This document shows, piece after piece, positions 7,627-15,266 of a stretch of DNA of 64,000 bases. This stretch comes from Bacillota bacterium (GTDB lineage: Bacteria; Bacillota; Clostridia; Oscillospirales; Oscillospiraceae). Under the pieces are notes generated by a model. That model did not search any database and was not told the DNA's origin. It saw only the letters and a program-made list of their open reading frames with translations. Position 1 is the first letter of the stretch, and each line of letters starts with the position of its first letter. The stretch is from contig JAEWKA010000007.1 of assembly GCA_023386265.1 (NCBI GenBank), forward strand, positions 133,677-197,676. The letters are read 5' to 3'. The translations under genes were made by a program, and so were the position numbers.

Positions 7627-7832
7627 AGGGTAGTTTGAGAGATAGGAGAAAGAATGAAAAACTGATTTATGTAAAAGCGGTCCTCGCCGTTTGATGTTGT
7701 AATATTAACGCGTAATTATGAACATAAAACAAACACAGTTTAAATTTCTTGTTAACTCCAAGTTGATATTCGGGGCGGCAGTCGGTTCCTCCTTTCCGGC
7801 TGCCGTCGATTAATTATTTGAGGGTGGTGTTG

Positions 7833-8330
7833 ATGTCCGGCAAACTGAATGACAGGCAGAAACGTTTTGCCGACGAGTATCTGATTGACTTCAATGCCAC
7901 TGAAGCTGCGAAGCGCGCCGGATATAGCGAAAAGACCGCGTATTCGATGGGAAGCGAGAACCTGAAGAAACCTGATATTCTTGATTACATCGAAAAGCGA
8001 AAGAAAGCTCGCATCGACCGGACGCAGATTACCCAGGACAAAGTCATTATTGAACTCGCCAAGATTGCTTTTGCTGACGGTATGGACTTCGCAACGGTCG
8101 GCAAGCGCAATCGTGTGCTGCTGACGCCTACTGAGAATTTGCCACTGGAAAAGCGAGCAGCTGTCGCTTCTGTAAAAAAAGGCGCCAAAGGAGCTGTTGA
8201 GGTTAAGACCTATGATAAGGTCAAGGCTCTTGAGCTTCTTGGCAAACACCTGGGCCTATGGGATAAGGCAGCTGGGTCCGGCGAGGTCGAGGACCTTGCA
8301 CCGCTTGCGGAGATGCTGAAGGATGATTAA
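7833..8330 (+). CDS. Phage terminase small subunit
   Basis: A 165-residue TerS of the Terminase_2 type. It opens with LNDRQKRFADEYLIDFNATEAAKRAGYS, the conserved N-terminal helix-turn-helix that recognises the packaging site, followed by coiled helices for oligomerisation and the tail LELLGKHLGLWDK. It marks phage DNA for the large subunit. ATG 7833 fits the family start better than the upstream TTG. It overlaps terL by 8 bp, the usual coupled arrangement. Confidence 0.88.
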   Translation: MSGKLNDRQKRFADEYLIDFNATEAAKRAGYSEKTAYSMGSENLKKPDILDYIEKRKKARIDRTQITQDKVIIELAKIAFADGMDFATVGKRNRVLLTPTENLPLEKRAAVASVKKGAKGAVEVKTYDKVKALELLGKHLGLWDKAAGSGEVEDLAPLAEMLKDD

Positions 8331-9882
8331 GACACAACGAATCGAATGGTCGCCATTTTCTGATAAGCATAAGACCTACATCAGGCAGTCACTACATAAC
8401 CGGATGAATGTGGCGGAGGGCGCGATTCGCTCGGGCAAGACGATTGATCACTGCATCATTGCGGCGATGTATTTGGAAAAATGCTCAGACGCAATACACT
8501 TGGCATCAGGCTCAACGCTCGGTAATGCCAAGCTGAATATCGGCGTATGCAACGGCTTCGGTCTTGAAGCTTTGTTCCGGGGCAGATGTCACTGGGGAAA
8601 GTTCAAAGATAACGAGGCCCTTTTCATAGACACACAGACCGGCGAAAAGATTGTAATCTTTGTCGGAGGTGGCAAGGCTGACAGCTACAAGCGCATCCTG
8701 GGTAACTCCTACGGCCTCTGGATTGCGACCGAAATCAACGAACACTTCGACAGTGACGATAGCCGTACCTCGTTTATCAAGGTCGCTATGGGTCGTCAGG
8801 CAGCCGCTAGGGCGCCGCTGATACTCTGGGATCTAAACCCATGTCCACCTAAGCATCGTATATATACGGACTATATTGACAAGTACAAAGAAGGTTTTGT
8901 CGGCGGCTATCAATACCAGCACTTCACTCTTACTGACAACATGTCGATATCCGAACAGCGCAAAGCGGAAATAGCCTCGCAGTATGATCCTCACAGCGTA
9001 TGGTATAAGCGCGATATCCTCGGTCAGCGGGTAGCAGCTGAGGGGCTTATTTATCGCCTGTTTGCGGACATGGAAGATTGGTATGCTATCGACCGCAAAA
9101 GCGTACCGAAGTTGAGGTACATCGAAGTTGGGGCGGACATCGGCGGTACAAAATCGAATCACGCTTTTGTGGCAAACGGCTTCGACGAGGACTTCGATAC
9201 GCTGTATGTTCTCAAAGCCAAGTCGATTAAAGCGGACGGCGTGTCAGTCTCGCAGTTCATAAACGAGTTCGTTAAGTTCGTTGATGCTGTAATAGCTGAT
9301 TACGGCTTTGTTGATACCTGCTGGCCTGACTGTGCGGAGGCCGCGATACTTAACGAGCTGGACGCTAAAACAAAGTACCGGATACGTGGCAGCATAAAGG
9401 GCGAAATTAATGACCGCATCCGCTGCGCGGATATTCTTTTCACGGCTGGAAGAATAAAGCTCGTAAAAGGCGAGTGCGAGGACCTTGCCGCGGGGCTTCG
9501 GTCGGCGGTCTGGGATCCGGACGAGATAGAGGATATCCGTCTGGACGATGGCACAAGCGATATTGACATCCTGGACGCGTGGGAATATGGCTTTACCCCG
9601 CACATGAGAAGATTTGTTTACTTTGACCCTCCTTATTTAGGTAAAGGTGATCGTCTCTACAAAAATGCTCTAACTGTAGATGATCATAAGGAAATTGCAG
9701 AAATGATAAAGCGTTTATCACTTGACTGGATCGTTACATATGACAATGTGTCTTTAATCAGGGAACTCTATCAAGATTATACCATTAAAGATGTAGAGTT
9801 AAGATATTGCGTAGCTTCTAAGCGCAATGACTCGGAAATAATGATCTTAAAATCTCCCCAACTAATTACCCCTGATGCATGA
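8323..9882 (+). CDS. Chimera: terminase large subunit fused to a Dam-type methylase tail
   Basis: Residues 1 to about 430 are a PBSX/Terminase_3-type TerL: Walker A GAIRSGKT (33-40), Walker B region LWIATEIN (132-139), and an RNase-H-like nuclease with Asp272 in GADIGGTKSN. From residue 431 the protein switches without a stop to FVYFDPPYLGKG (DPPY 435-438), then WIVTYDNVSLIRELY. This is the C-terminal third of a D12-class adenine methylase (Dam/DpnM-like) lacking its SAM-binding front. Composition becomes visibly AT-richer at the junction near 9612. A deletion between two phage genes is the likely cause. The ATPase may survive; the methylase part cannot bind SAM alone. Confidence 0.85.
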   Translation: MIKTQRIEWSPFSDKHKTYIRQSLHNRMNVAEGAIRSGKTIDHCIIAAMYLEKCSDAIHLASGSTLGNAKLNIGVCNGFGLEALFRGRCHWGKFKDNEALFIDTQTGEKIVIFVGGGKADSYKRILGNSYGLWIATEINEHFDSDDSRTSFIKVAMGRQAAARAPLILWDLNPCPPKHRIYTDYIDKYKEGFVGGYQYQHFTLTDNMSISEQRKAEIASQYDPHSVWYKRDILGQRVAAEGLIYRLFADMEDWYAIDRKSVPKLRYIEVGADIGGTKSNHAFVANGFDEDFDTLYVLKAKSIKADGVSVSQFINEFVKFVDAVIADYGFVDTCWPDCAEAAILNELDAKTKYRIRGSIKGEINDRIRCADILFTAGRIKLVKGECEDLAAGLRSAVWDPDEIEDIRLDDGTSDIDILDAWEYGFTPHMRRFVYFDPPYLGKGDRLYKNALTVDDHKEIAEMIKRLSLDWIVTYDNVSLIRELYQDYTIKDVELRYCVASKRNDSEIMILKSPQLITPDA

Positions 9883-9948
9883 TGTAACAATGTCCATATT
9901 TCGTAGTTTTTGCAAATAATGCTACCGACAGATGTATAGTGTAATTTT

Positions 9949-10467
9949 CTATGGCGTAATATCGCTATGGAATCCTGTGAGATGTTCTAGCTGTTTCATT
10001 TGATCTTTTAAAGCATGATCAATGAGCATTTCGCCTCTCATTTCAAGCGTCACCACTTTTACAATAGCTCCAACATGTTCACTGATGGCAATATCGAGGT
10101 CCGGGAAATCAAGAGCTTCATTACGCTCATTAATTACCTTGTCGAGGATTGGCTTTAGTTCATTGTAATGTCTCCTAGTTTCTTCTGAAGTACTTCCGAT
10201 TATTCCGTGTTTATCGATGGCTTCTTGTAGTTCGTCGAGTAATCCGTCAGAATAGATTACAGTATTTTTGAGAGGTAATATGATTAAGCTACGCAAGGGA
10301 ACATTGTAGAAATTTGCAAGAACTTTAAGTTTCTCCAAATCCGGAACGCGATTGCTGCGTTCATAGTTGCAATACAATGATTTGTGAATACCAAGTAAGT
10401 CAGCTATTTCCTGCTGACTTTTACTATTTTGCTGACGAAGAGAGATTAGACGCTCTGATATGGTCAT
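9949..10467 (-). CDS. CI-type phage repressor (Xre helix-turn-helix)
   Basis: A 172-residue protein with an N-terminal HTH_3 domain (residues 4-58: ISERLISLRQQNSKSQQEIADLLGIHKSLYCNYERS...) and a helical C-terminal region without a LexA-type Ser-Lys protease motif. It lies on the strand opposite the packaging genes. Its promoter is overlapped by two identical palindromes, so it very probably represses itself and a lost rightward lytic operon. The AGGAGG site is at ideal spacing. It could respond to a partner protein rather than to RecA, since no autocleavage site is visible. Confidence 0.82.
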   Translation of the reverse strand: MTISERLISLRQQNSKSQQEIADLLGIHKSLYCNYERSNRVPDLEKLKVLANFYNVPLRSLIILPLKNTVIYSDGLLDELQEAIDKHGIIGSTSEETRRHYNELKPILDKVINERNEALDFPDLDIAISEHVGAIVKVVTLEMRGEMLIDHALKDQMKQLEHLTGFHSDITP

Positions 10468-10485
10468 GAGATAATCCTCCTTTTG

Positions 10486-10501
10486 TTGACACCTGTGTCA
10501 A
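10486..10501. promoter_or_regulatory. Repressor operator O1
   Basis: The palindrome TTGACACCTGTGTCAA. Its TTGACA also works as the -35 of a possible rightward promoter (16-17 bp to GATAAT near 10508). Confidence 0.7.
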
Positions 10502-10518
10502 TAAAAGGATAATAGCAC

Positions 10519-10540
10519 TTGTTGACACAGGTGTCAACAA
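10519..10540. promoter_or_regulatory. Repressor operator O2 and leftward promoter
   Basis: The palindrome TTGACACAGGTGTCAA (10522-10537), extended to 22 bp, is the same core as O1 with its centre 36 bp away. On the minus strand its TTGACA is followed after 17 bp by TATTAT, a near-consensus promoter for the repressor gene. The repressor would therefore cover its own -35. Confidence 0.72.
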
Positions 10541-10633
10541 CAATTTTAAGCTGTGACCCCAAACCCTTCTTTTATGTATACAGAAGATATTTCAAAACGT
10601 TTTTATCAATTCTGAGGATACACTTGTATATTC

Positions 10634-10681
10634 AAATGACGCCCCCTCACGGCATAGTTGTTCCGTTAGGGGGCGTCATTT
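10634..10681. terminator. Bidirectional terminator
   Basis: Perfect 14-bp arms AAATGACGCCCCCT/AGGGGGCGTCATTT with further ACGG/CCGT pairing. It ends the HNH operon on the minus strand and any rightward transcript from the repressor region. The stretch 10541-10633 holds no convincing gene; the lytic genes expected there are missing. Confidence 0.75.
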
Positions 10682-10704
10682 TATACTTGTCCGAAACCGT
10701 TGTG

Positions 10705-11724
10705 TTAATCGTAACAAATTAACAAATCATTAACACTTCTAATCTCAATACCTGCTTTCATCAATGCAGCTTGTCTTTCTATAAATAGCTTTTCGAGAAT
10801 AGGCAGTTTATCTTCAAGCCTGCCGTAATGCAACAGATTATGACAATAACTACACAGTGAAACTACATTTTCTTCCGTATCCAAATTTCTATAGTTACCT
10901 TCTTGATATTCAAAATCTTTATATTTGCTGATTGGAATTAAATGATGTGGCTCCGTGTATTTGACACCGCTTTTTTTGTAAAAAGTTTTATTTGGATCAT
11001 GGTCGTTTTCGCATTCGTGGTTTGCAATGATCAATGCATTAGCAGCAACTCTTGGATTTCGCTTTGGCTTAAGGTTTCCAGAGCTAGGTCCGTTTATAAA
11101 TTCCTGTTTTCCGGGCTCACCTCTCCAGCCTGGCTTTTCTGAACTCCCTGCGGCTGCGTCAATAATTTTGCTGATTTCGTCTGTCTCTGTATCATCGTAT
11201 TCTTCAAATTCTCGATTGGAAATATCGATTAAAATGCTTTTCAGAAAAGCTCGTACTTTATAATCCTGTTCTAATTCCAAAGCCTTATTGATGATAAATA
11301 TTGCATGTTGTTTGTCTAGCTGAGATAAATATACACCTTGCTTACATGTGCCAATTTTTGAAAAAGCACTCTCTTTGTTATAATGGCTTATAAACCAACC
11401 GTATAAACTTCTCATATCTACTGGAAGGGTGAAAATAGAATAATCTGAATCTACACGATATCCATTGTTTCCCCACATGTTTTTTTTTGAAGCCGCTTTA
11501 ATTTCTGGAGGCTGTTCAGCTAAAAAGTAGTCTGACTTTGCAATACTTATCGCATATGTAGTTTGATTCGCACCATGAAAAATAATATCTCCTTTTTTGA
11601 CAAGAGACATGTTTTTATATCCTTTGTTCTCGCTGCCATCACTCGCCCTTTGGGGCGACCATAAATACTGACCTTGGCTTTCCTGCTTATAAGTTTCGTT
11701 TTGACAAACAAAGTACAAATTCAT
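10705..11724 (-). CDS. EVE-like domain plus HNH endonuclease, probable type IV restriction
   Basis: A 339-residue protein. Residues 1-110 (FVCQNETYKQE, YLWSPQR, VKKGDIIFHG) resemble the EVE/PUA-like readers found fused to HNH nucleases that cut modified DNA. The C-terminal HNH has EPHHLIPI (His260/His261), Asn286 in EENVVSL, and CSYCHNLLH (Cys291, Cys294, His295, His299). It would recognise modified cytosines in invading DNA and cleave nearby; no cognate methylase adjoins it, which fits type IV. It starts 29 bp after the PASTA membrane protein on the same strand. HNH is certain from motifs; the reader assignment is a resemblance and target modification is unknown. Confidence 0.75.
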   Translation of the reverse strand: MNLYFVCQNETYKQESQGQYLWSPQRASDGSENKGYKNMSLVKKGDIIFHGANQTTYAISIAKSDYFLAEQPPEIKAASKKNMWGNNGYRVDSDYSIFTLPVDMRSLYGWFISHYNKESAFSKIGTCKQGVYLSQLDKQHAIFIINKALELEQDYKVRAFLKSILIDISNREFEEYDDTETDEISKIIDAAAGSSEKPGWRGEPGKQEFINGPSSGNLKPKRNPRVAANALIIANHECENDHDPNKTFYKKSGVKYTEPHHLIPISKYKDFEYQEGNYRNLDTEENVVSLCSYCHNLLHYGRLEDKLPILEKLFIERQAALMKAGIEIRSVNDLLICYD

Positions 11725-11753
11725 ATATCCATGCGTCCTTTCACACTATAAGG

Positions 11754-12695
11754 CTAATTTATATCTACGGGAAAAGACCCTTCATAACAGGTCCCCTTAG
11801 AGTCGACAATTGAAAAAGAAAATTTATATGATCCTATTTCCAATCTTGTGGGAATAGCCACCACGCACGATGTTTGATTGATTTCAAATTCCTCAATGTT
11901 GCTCTCTATAACTTCGTTTGACGGAAAAACCAATCTACCGAACAAAAAAGCATTATTAAGGTTTGGAGTAGAATAAGTTAAGATATCAGATTCAATATCT
12001 GATGTTTTTTCAATTATGTTTGCTACGGCGTCACCAAACAATCTGGAAAGCCCATAACTGTAGTATGGAGTATCGGAGGCTAAAGTGTGCACGTAGCCCA
12101 ATAAGCTCGTTTCTTCTTTTGATTCATCATACCGAGCATCTGATTGTATAAAGACTTTTGAGGTTATCCTAAATTCAGCATCACAAGAAAGGCTTTGATA
12201 TACTCTAAGTGTCTTCATTTTAAGAAAACAACGATCTAAGACTGAACTAGGTGCGGATTGATAATGGTTATCCAAAAGAAAAATGCAGGTGTTTCCTTTT
12301 ATTACAATACTTCTGGGGGATAAGGACTGCCAAACTACTCGAGTTGTTTCAGAAGATAAATCGTTAGTAGATGCTAGTATTAGTCTGTCTGAAAGCCCTT
12401 GTTCTTTTAATGCAATAATAGCGTCATTGTATGTAAGTCCATTTATGTCAGGCACTGAAGAATACTTACTATCAAAATAGCATTTTCCGCAAATCATTAG
12501 TATTGAAACCGCTGAACATAATAAAAGAATTTGCCACATTAAAGATTTCTGACGTTTGACTTTGAATAGCTGTATGATGGCAATTGCAAAAGTAGCAATA
12601 ATTGCAAGAACAGCAAAAATGTTTGAAATGTTTTGGCTAATAAATGAAAGCACTGTAAGCGTAATTTTTCCTATGCAAGCCATAAGCTGTTCCAT
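11754..12695 (-). CDS. Membrane protein with PASTA-like domain
   Basis: A 313-residue protein from ATG 12695, chosen for its AGGA site and because the ORF upstream of it lacks one. Two membrane helices lie at about residues 5-45 and 50-75 (ISNIFAVLAIIATFAIAIIQL; LMWQILLLCSAVSILMICG). A PASTA-like module follows (VPDINGLTYNDAIIALKEQGL..., about 85-145), then an unassigned beta-rich region of 170 residues. PASTA domains usually bind muropeptides outside the cell. It is the first gene of an operon with the HNH endonuclease, an unusual pairing for a restriction gene. Membrane and PASTA calls are good; the role is unknown. Confidence 0.65.
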   Translation of the reverse strand: MEQLMACIGKITLTVLSFISQNISNIFAVLAIIATFAIAIIQLFKVKRQKSLMWQILLLCSAVSILMICGKCYFDSKYSSVPDINGLTYNDAIIALKEQGLSDRLILASTNDLSSETTRVVWQSLSPRSIVIKGNTCIFLLDNHYQSAPSSVLDRCFLKMKTLRVYQSLSCDAEFRITSKVFIQSDARYDESKEETSLLGYVHTLASDTPYYSYGLSRLFGDAVANIIEKTSDIESDILTYSTPNLNNAFLFGRLVFPSNEVIESNIEEFEINQTSCVVAIPTRLEIGSYKFSFSIVDSKGTCYEGSFPVDIN

Positions 12696-12906
12696 AAATA
12701 AAATCCTCATATTTTGGTAAATTGAACCTATTTTTACCATACACTCTTTTGGAAATATAATCAATTAACAAAAAGTCGGAATTTGGCATAAAAATGTAGA
12801 ATAATTGCCTATTCATACGAAGCGTTGTTCAAGTTCAAAATAATTCGTTGCTATGTTAACTGCGCGAAATCCGTAGACCCGATGAAAACGCTATGAAAAT
12901 TAAAAG

Positions 12907-12941
12907 AATTCCGTAGTTTCAATGACTACGGAATTTCGCTT
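12907..12941. terminator. Hairpin terminator
   Basis: AATTCCGTAGT/ACTACGGAATT perfect 11-bp arms with a 7-nt loop, then TCGCTTTTT on the plus strand. The 12696-13134 gap holds this hairpin, a tRNA-like fragment and the tRNA-Pro terminator but no gene. Confidence 0.65.
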
Positions 12942-12948
12942 TTTAAGC

Positions 12949-12995
12949 AGCGGGAGAAGGATTCAAACCCTCACAAACTGAGTCAAAGTCAGTAT
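12949..12995 (-). pseudogene. 3' half of a tRNA-Gln(TTG)-like sequence
   Basis: On the minus strand ACTGA-CTTTGAC-TCAGT makes a 5-bp anticodon stem with loop anticodon TTG. GAGGG-TTTGAAT-CCTTC then makes a T arm, followed by TCCCGC. No D arm or 5' acceptor strand precedes it, so it is not a functional tRNA. Such 3' halves are usual scars or attachment cores of elements using tRNA genes, here inside the right end of the island. Confidence 0.4.
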
Positions 12996-13096
12996 CGCTA
13001 CAGGTTTATAATGAACATATTTGAGTATAGAGTTGTTAGTAATAGGTTAGTAATAGACCAATTTTCTGTACAATTTGGGGCAATTCGTGAAAAACA

Positions 13097-13133
13097 AAAT
13101 AGCACTGAAAACGTAGTGTTTTCAGTGCTATTT
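13097..13133 (-). terminator. Terminator of tRNA-Pro
   Basis: Sixteen-base perfect arms (13097-13112 and 13118-13133) with a 5-nt loop, one base past the tRNA 3' end and followed on the minus strand by TTGTTTTTC. It lies on the island side of the repeat, so the island supplied it. Confidence 0.8.
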
Positions 13134-13134
13134 C

Positions 13135-13170
13135 TGGTCCGAGTGACATGACTTGAACATGCGGCCTCTT
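13135..13170. repeat. Right attachment repeat within tRNA-Pro
   Basis: Identical to 2297-2332. Here it is the 3' portion of the intact tRNA gene, so the gene was rebuilt by the incoming element. Confidence 0.85.
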
Positions 13171-13210
13171 GACCCCCAGTCAAGCGCGCTACCAACTGCG
13201 CCACACCCGG
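13135..13210 (-). tRNA. tRNA-Pro (anticodon GGG)
   Basis: A complete 76-nt cloverleaf with encoded CCA. The acceptor pairs CCGGGTG with CACTCGG (one G-U). The D arm is GCGC...GCGC, the anticodon arm CTTGA-CTGGGGG-TCAAG gives anticodon GGG, and the T arm is GCATG-TTCAAGT-CATGT. A promoter and a terminator flank it. It is the integration target of the island. Confidence 0.95.
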
Positions 13211-13236
13211 ATATGGGGTACGCCATTCACGGCGCT

Positions 13237-13265
13237 TAATTATGTTACCACAACTGTGTTGTCAA
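13237..13265 (-). promoter_or_regulatory. Promoter of tRNA-Pro
   Basis: On the minus strand TTGACA (13265-13260), a 17-bp spacer, then TAATTA (13242-13237), about 27 bp before the mature 5' end. Confidence 0.65.
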
Positions 13266-13348
13266 TGCAAGAAAAAATTTATTAAAACAGCAAAAATATT
13301 CACTTTTTGAGCACAAATTGACCTCTGAAAACTGAAGCTTGAATACAG

Positions 13349-13384
13349 AGGGGGCATCCGCTGACTTAGCAGCTGATGCCCCCT
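13349..13384 (-). terminator. Terminator after the propeller gene
   Basis: AGGGGGCATC/GATGCCCCCT perfect 10-bp arms with extra inner GCT/AGC pairing, 39 bp past the stop of the PQQ-type gene. The T run is short. Confidence 0.6.
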
Positions 13385-13422
13385 TTGTAATTAATATCAA
13401 TAATACTAAATTGCACCGACTG

Positions 13423-15186
13423 TTATGTAAGGTTCACGCCCCAGATGAGCTCGCTTCTAGTGCCGACTACTATTGTATTGTTATAAACCGCAGGCGAAGC
13501 CTCGACGTTGCCGCCGACGTCCAGAGAATCGAGCACATCGCCGGTAAGTCCGTCCAAAAGGTACATATATCCGCCGGCAGTGCAGTAGACAATATACCCG
13601 TTGCCATCCTTGTCATACACGGCAACAGGGCTGCTCCAGCTATAAATCAGAGTTTCTTTTTCCCATACAACTTCACCTGTTTGCTTATTAAGAGCAACAA
13701 GCTTTCCGGTACCGGCACTGGGAGTCCGCGCGACAGGCACAAATATGAGGTCGGAGAGCTTGTTTTTGCCGATTGCGAGAGTGCCCTGTGTTCCTCCCGA
13801 AACGCCGTCCTCAGTGAAACAGGTGTAGTCCTTCTGCCAAACAATCGCGCCTGTTTCGGCATCGATTTTCCAAATCGGTATGGTAGCGGTGCCACTCATC
13901 GGGGCCCGCCAGCCACCGTGGAAAGAGGTGCTTGTATAAACATAGGCGTGACCATTCTCAAGTTCGAGTACCGGCGTGCAGTTTGTATCGTCCAGCACGT
14001 TCTGTACCCAGTCGAGCGTGAGCATATTCAGATCAAGGCACATGAGGTTGCCGCCGTTATCTGACATGATTATGTGACCGCGCCAGATTATTGCGCTGTC
14101 CTCCATGCCGAGCCAGTAGGTGTTCTTAGTTGTACGAGTGCCGTTATATCTCCATTTAACTATTTCGCTGGGACTTATGGAGAGCGCTCCGGCCTTTTCG
14201 TCGTAGTTCGTGTTGAGCTTCATTATGTAGAGGATGCCGCTTTCACCGGGGTATATAAGTCTGTCAGTTTCGGCGTCAACAAGAGCGCTACCGTCAAAGA
14301 ACGAGAGTGATCCGCGCAGGGAGAAGGTATCATTAGCTCCGAATTCGTACATAACGGAACAGTCAAGCAGGTTAATAATGAAAGCGTGCGAGGTGCCGTT
14401 CGCGCTGTTGTAGCCGGCACCAAGATACATGATTGGATAGCCTCTCGGGTCGAGCGCGCCCGCGCCCTTGAATGTGTAGCCAAGGAAGAGATTATCTCGC
14501 GTTTTCTGACCCGAGGTAAGATCGAGAAAATAGACGTTACCGTCCATCGTAGCGTAAATGACCTCTGTCAGCGTGTCAGCGTTTTTCGCCCAGTCGTACA
14601 TATTCATGTGCGCTCGGACGTCCTTCGGCCAGGTCATCATAAGCGGCTGCCCGACCCATCCGCTGCCCGTCCAGACTGTCCCGTTTGGCGACTGCAGAGA
14701 CCCTTCCTGGACTGTCCAGTGGTTGTTGGAAAATTTCTTATTCACGATATCCGCGATTCCGTATGAGCCGCTGTTACGGAAGTTGTTTCCGCGGAAGGTC
14801 ACAATGCCCTCGACAGACGTATAATCCTCGGGAAGACTGAAATCTATTTTGTCTTTGAAACTATAAGAATCGACGATTTGCCCGTCGACCATTATACCTG
14901 TCTCAGATATAAGCAGTTCGGGCTTTGTTGAGTCTATCGCCGTAGGATTAAAATCAGGCAAGGAGGAAGTTTCTGTCTCCTGCGGAGTCGGTGTCGCGGG
15001 TTTAATCGAAGCGACCGGTGACTCAGCAACAGGATTAAATACTTCCGTAGCGCTTCTAGGGTCAACTTGGGCGTTTTTTACGACCACTAAGACCAAAACG
15101 CAAAGCAGAGCCATAAAAATGAAAAACCCGGCGGTTGATGTACGCTGTTTCCCACGACTGTGTTGTTTTCGCTTGTTATTTGGCAT
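13423..15186 (-). CDS. Membrane-anchored PQQ-type beta-propeller protein
   Basis: A 587-residue protein. A basic N-terminus (KRKQHSRGKQR) and one membrane helix at about 20-40 anchor it, with a Pro/Thr-rich linker to about 90. Repeats of the PQQ/quinoprotein-like propeller follow, seen as IWKIDAETGAIVWQKDY, LVALNKQTGEVVWEKE and YLLDGLTGDVLDSLDVGGNVEASP. No quinoprotein dehydrogenase active site is evident, so it is probably a binding or scaffold protein outside the membrane. It follows DUF4358 and SGNH genes on the same strand, which suggests work on the envelope or its polysaccharides (inference). Confidence 0.8.
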   Translation of the reverse strand: MPNNKRKQHSRGKQRTSTAGFFIFMALLCVLVLVVVKNAQVDPRSATEVFNPVAESPVASIKPATPTPQETETSSLPDFNPTAIDSTKPELLISETGIMVDGQIVDSYSFKDKIDFSLPEDYTSVEGIVTFRGNNFRNSGSYGIADIVNKKFSNNHWTVQEGSLQSPNGTVWTGSGWVGQPLMMTWPKDVRAHMNMYDWAKNADTLTEVIYATMDGNVYFLDLTSGQKTRDNLFLGYTFKGAGALDPRGYPIMYLGAGYNSANGTSHAFIINLLDCSVMYEFGANDTFSLRGSLSFFDGSALVDAETDRLIYPGESGILYIMKLNTNYDEKAGALSISPSEIVKWRYNGTRTTKNTYWLGMEDSAIIWRGHIIMSDNGGNLMCLDLNMLTLDWVQNVLDDTNCTPVLELENGHAYVYTSTSFHGGWRAPMSGTATIPIWKIDAETGAIVWQKDYTCFTEDGVSGGTQGTLAIGKNKLSDLIFVPVARTPSAGTGKLVALNKQTGEVVWEKETLIYSWSSPVAVYDKDGNGYIVYCTAGGYMYLLDGLTGDVLDSLDVGGNVEASPAVYNNTIVVGTRSELIWGVNLT

Positions 15187-15266
15187 GAATTACCCACCTA
15201 CTTAGCAAAATTGGGGGACATGGCGCCATTATATCAGAAATGTAGGAAAATACAAGTAATTATGGA

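Larger units (their letters stand above)
2297..13170. mobile_element. tRNA-Pro genomic island: CRESS-type replicon plus prophage remnant
   Basis: The island is bounded by the 36-bp direct repeat of the tRNA-Pro 3' end. The left segment (2561-5418) is an integrated replicon with regulator, origin, Rep, excisionase-like protein and broken integrase. The middle (about 6.0-10.5 kb) is a phage remnant with packaging genes and a repressor. The right (10.7-12.7 kb) holds a restriction-like gene pair. No intact integrase, portal, capsid or conjugation gene is seen, so it looks immobile. Two elements may have accreted at one tRNA site and then lost DNA; the order of events is inference. Confidence 0.75.

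Noticed and set aside
10519..10722. 67-codon ORF rightward of the repressor
   Set aside because: It contains the operator and the bidirectional terminator and lacks a Shine-Dalgarno; composition is non-coding.
13339..14064. 241-codon plus-strand ORF
   Set aside because: Antisense shadow of the PQQ-type propeller gene; no homology-like motif and no ribosome site.
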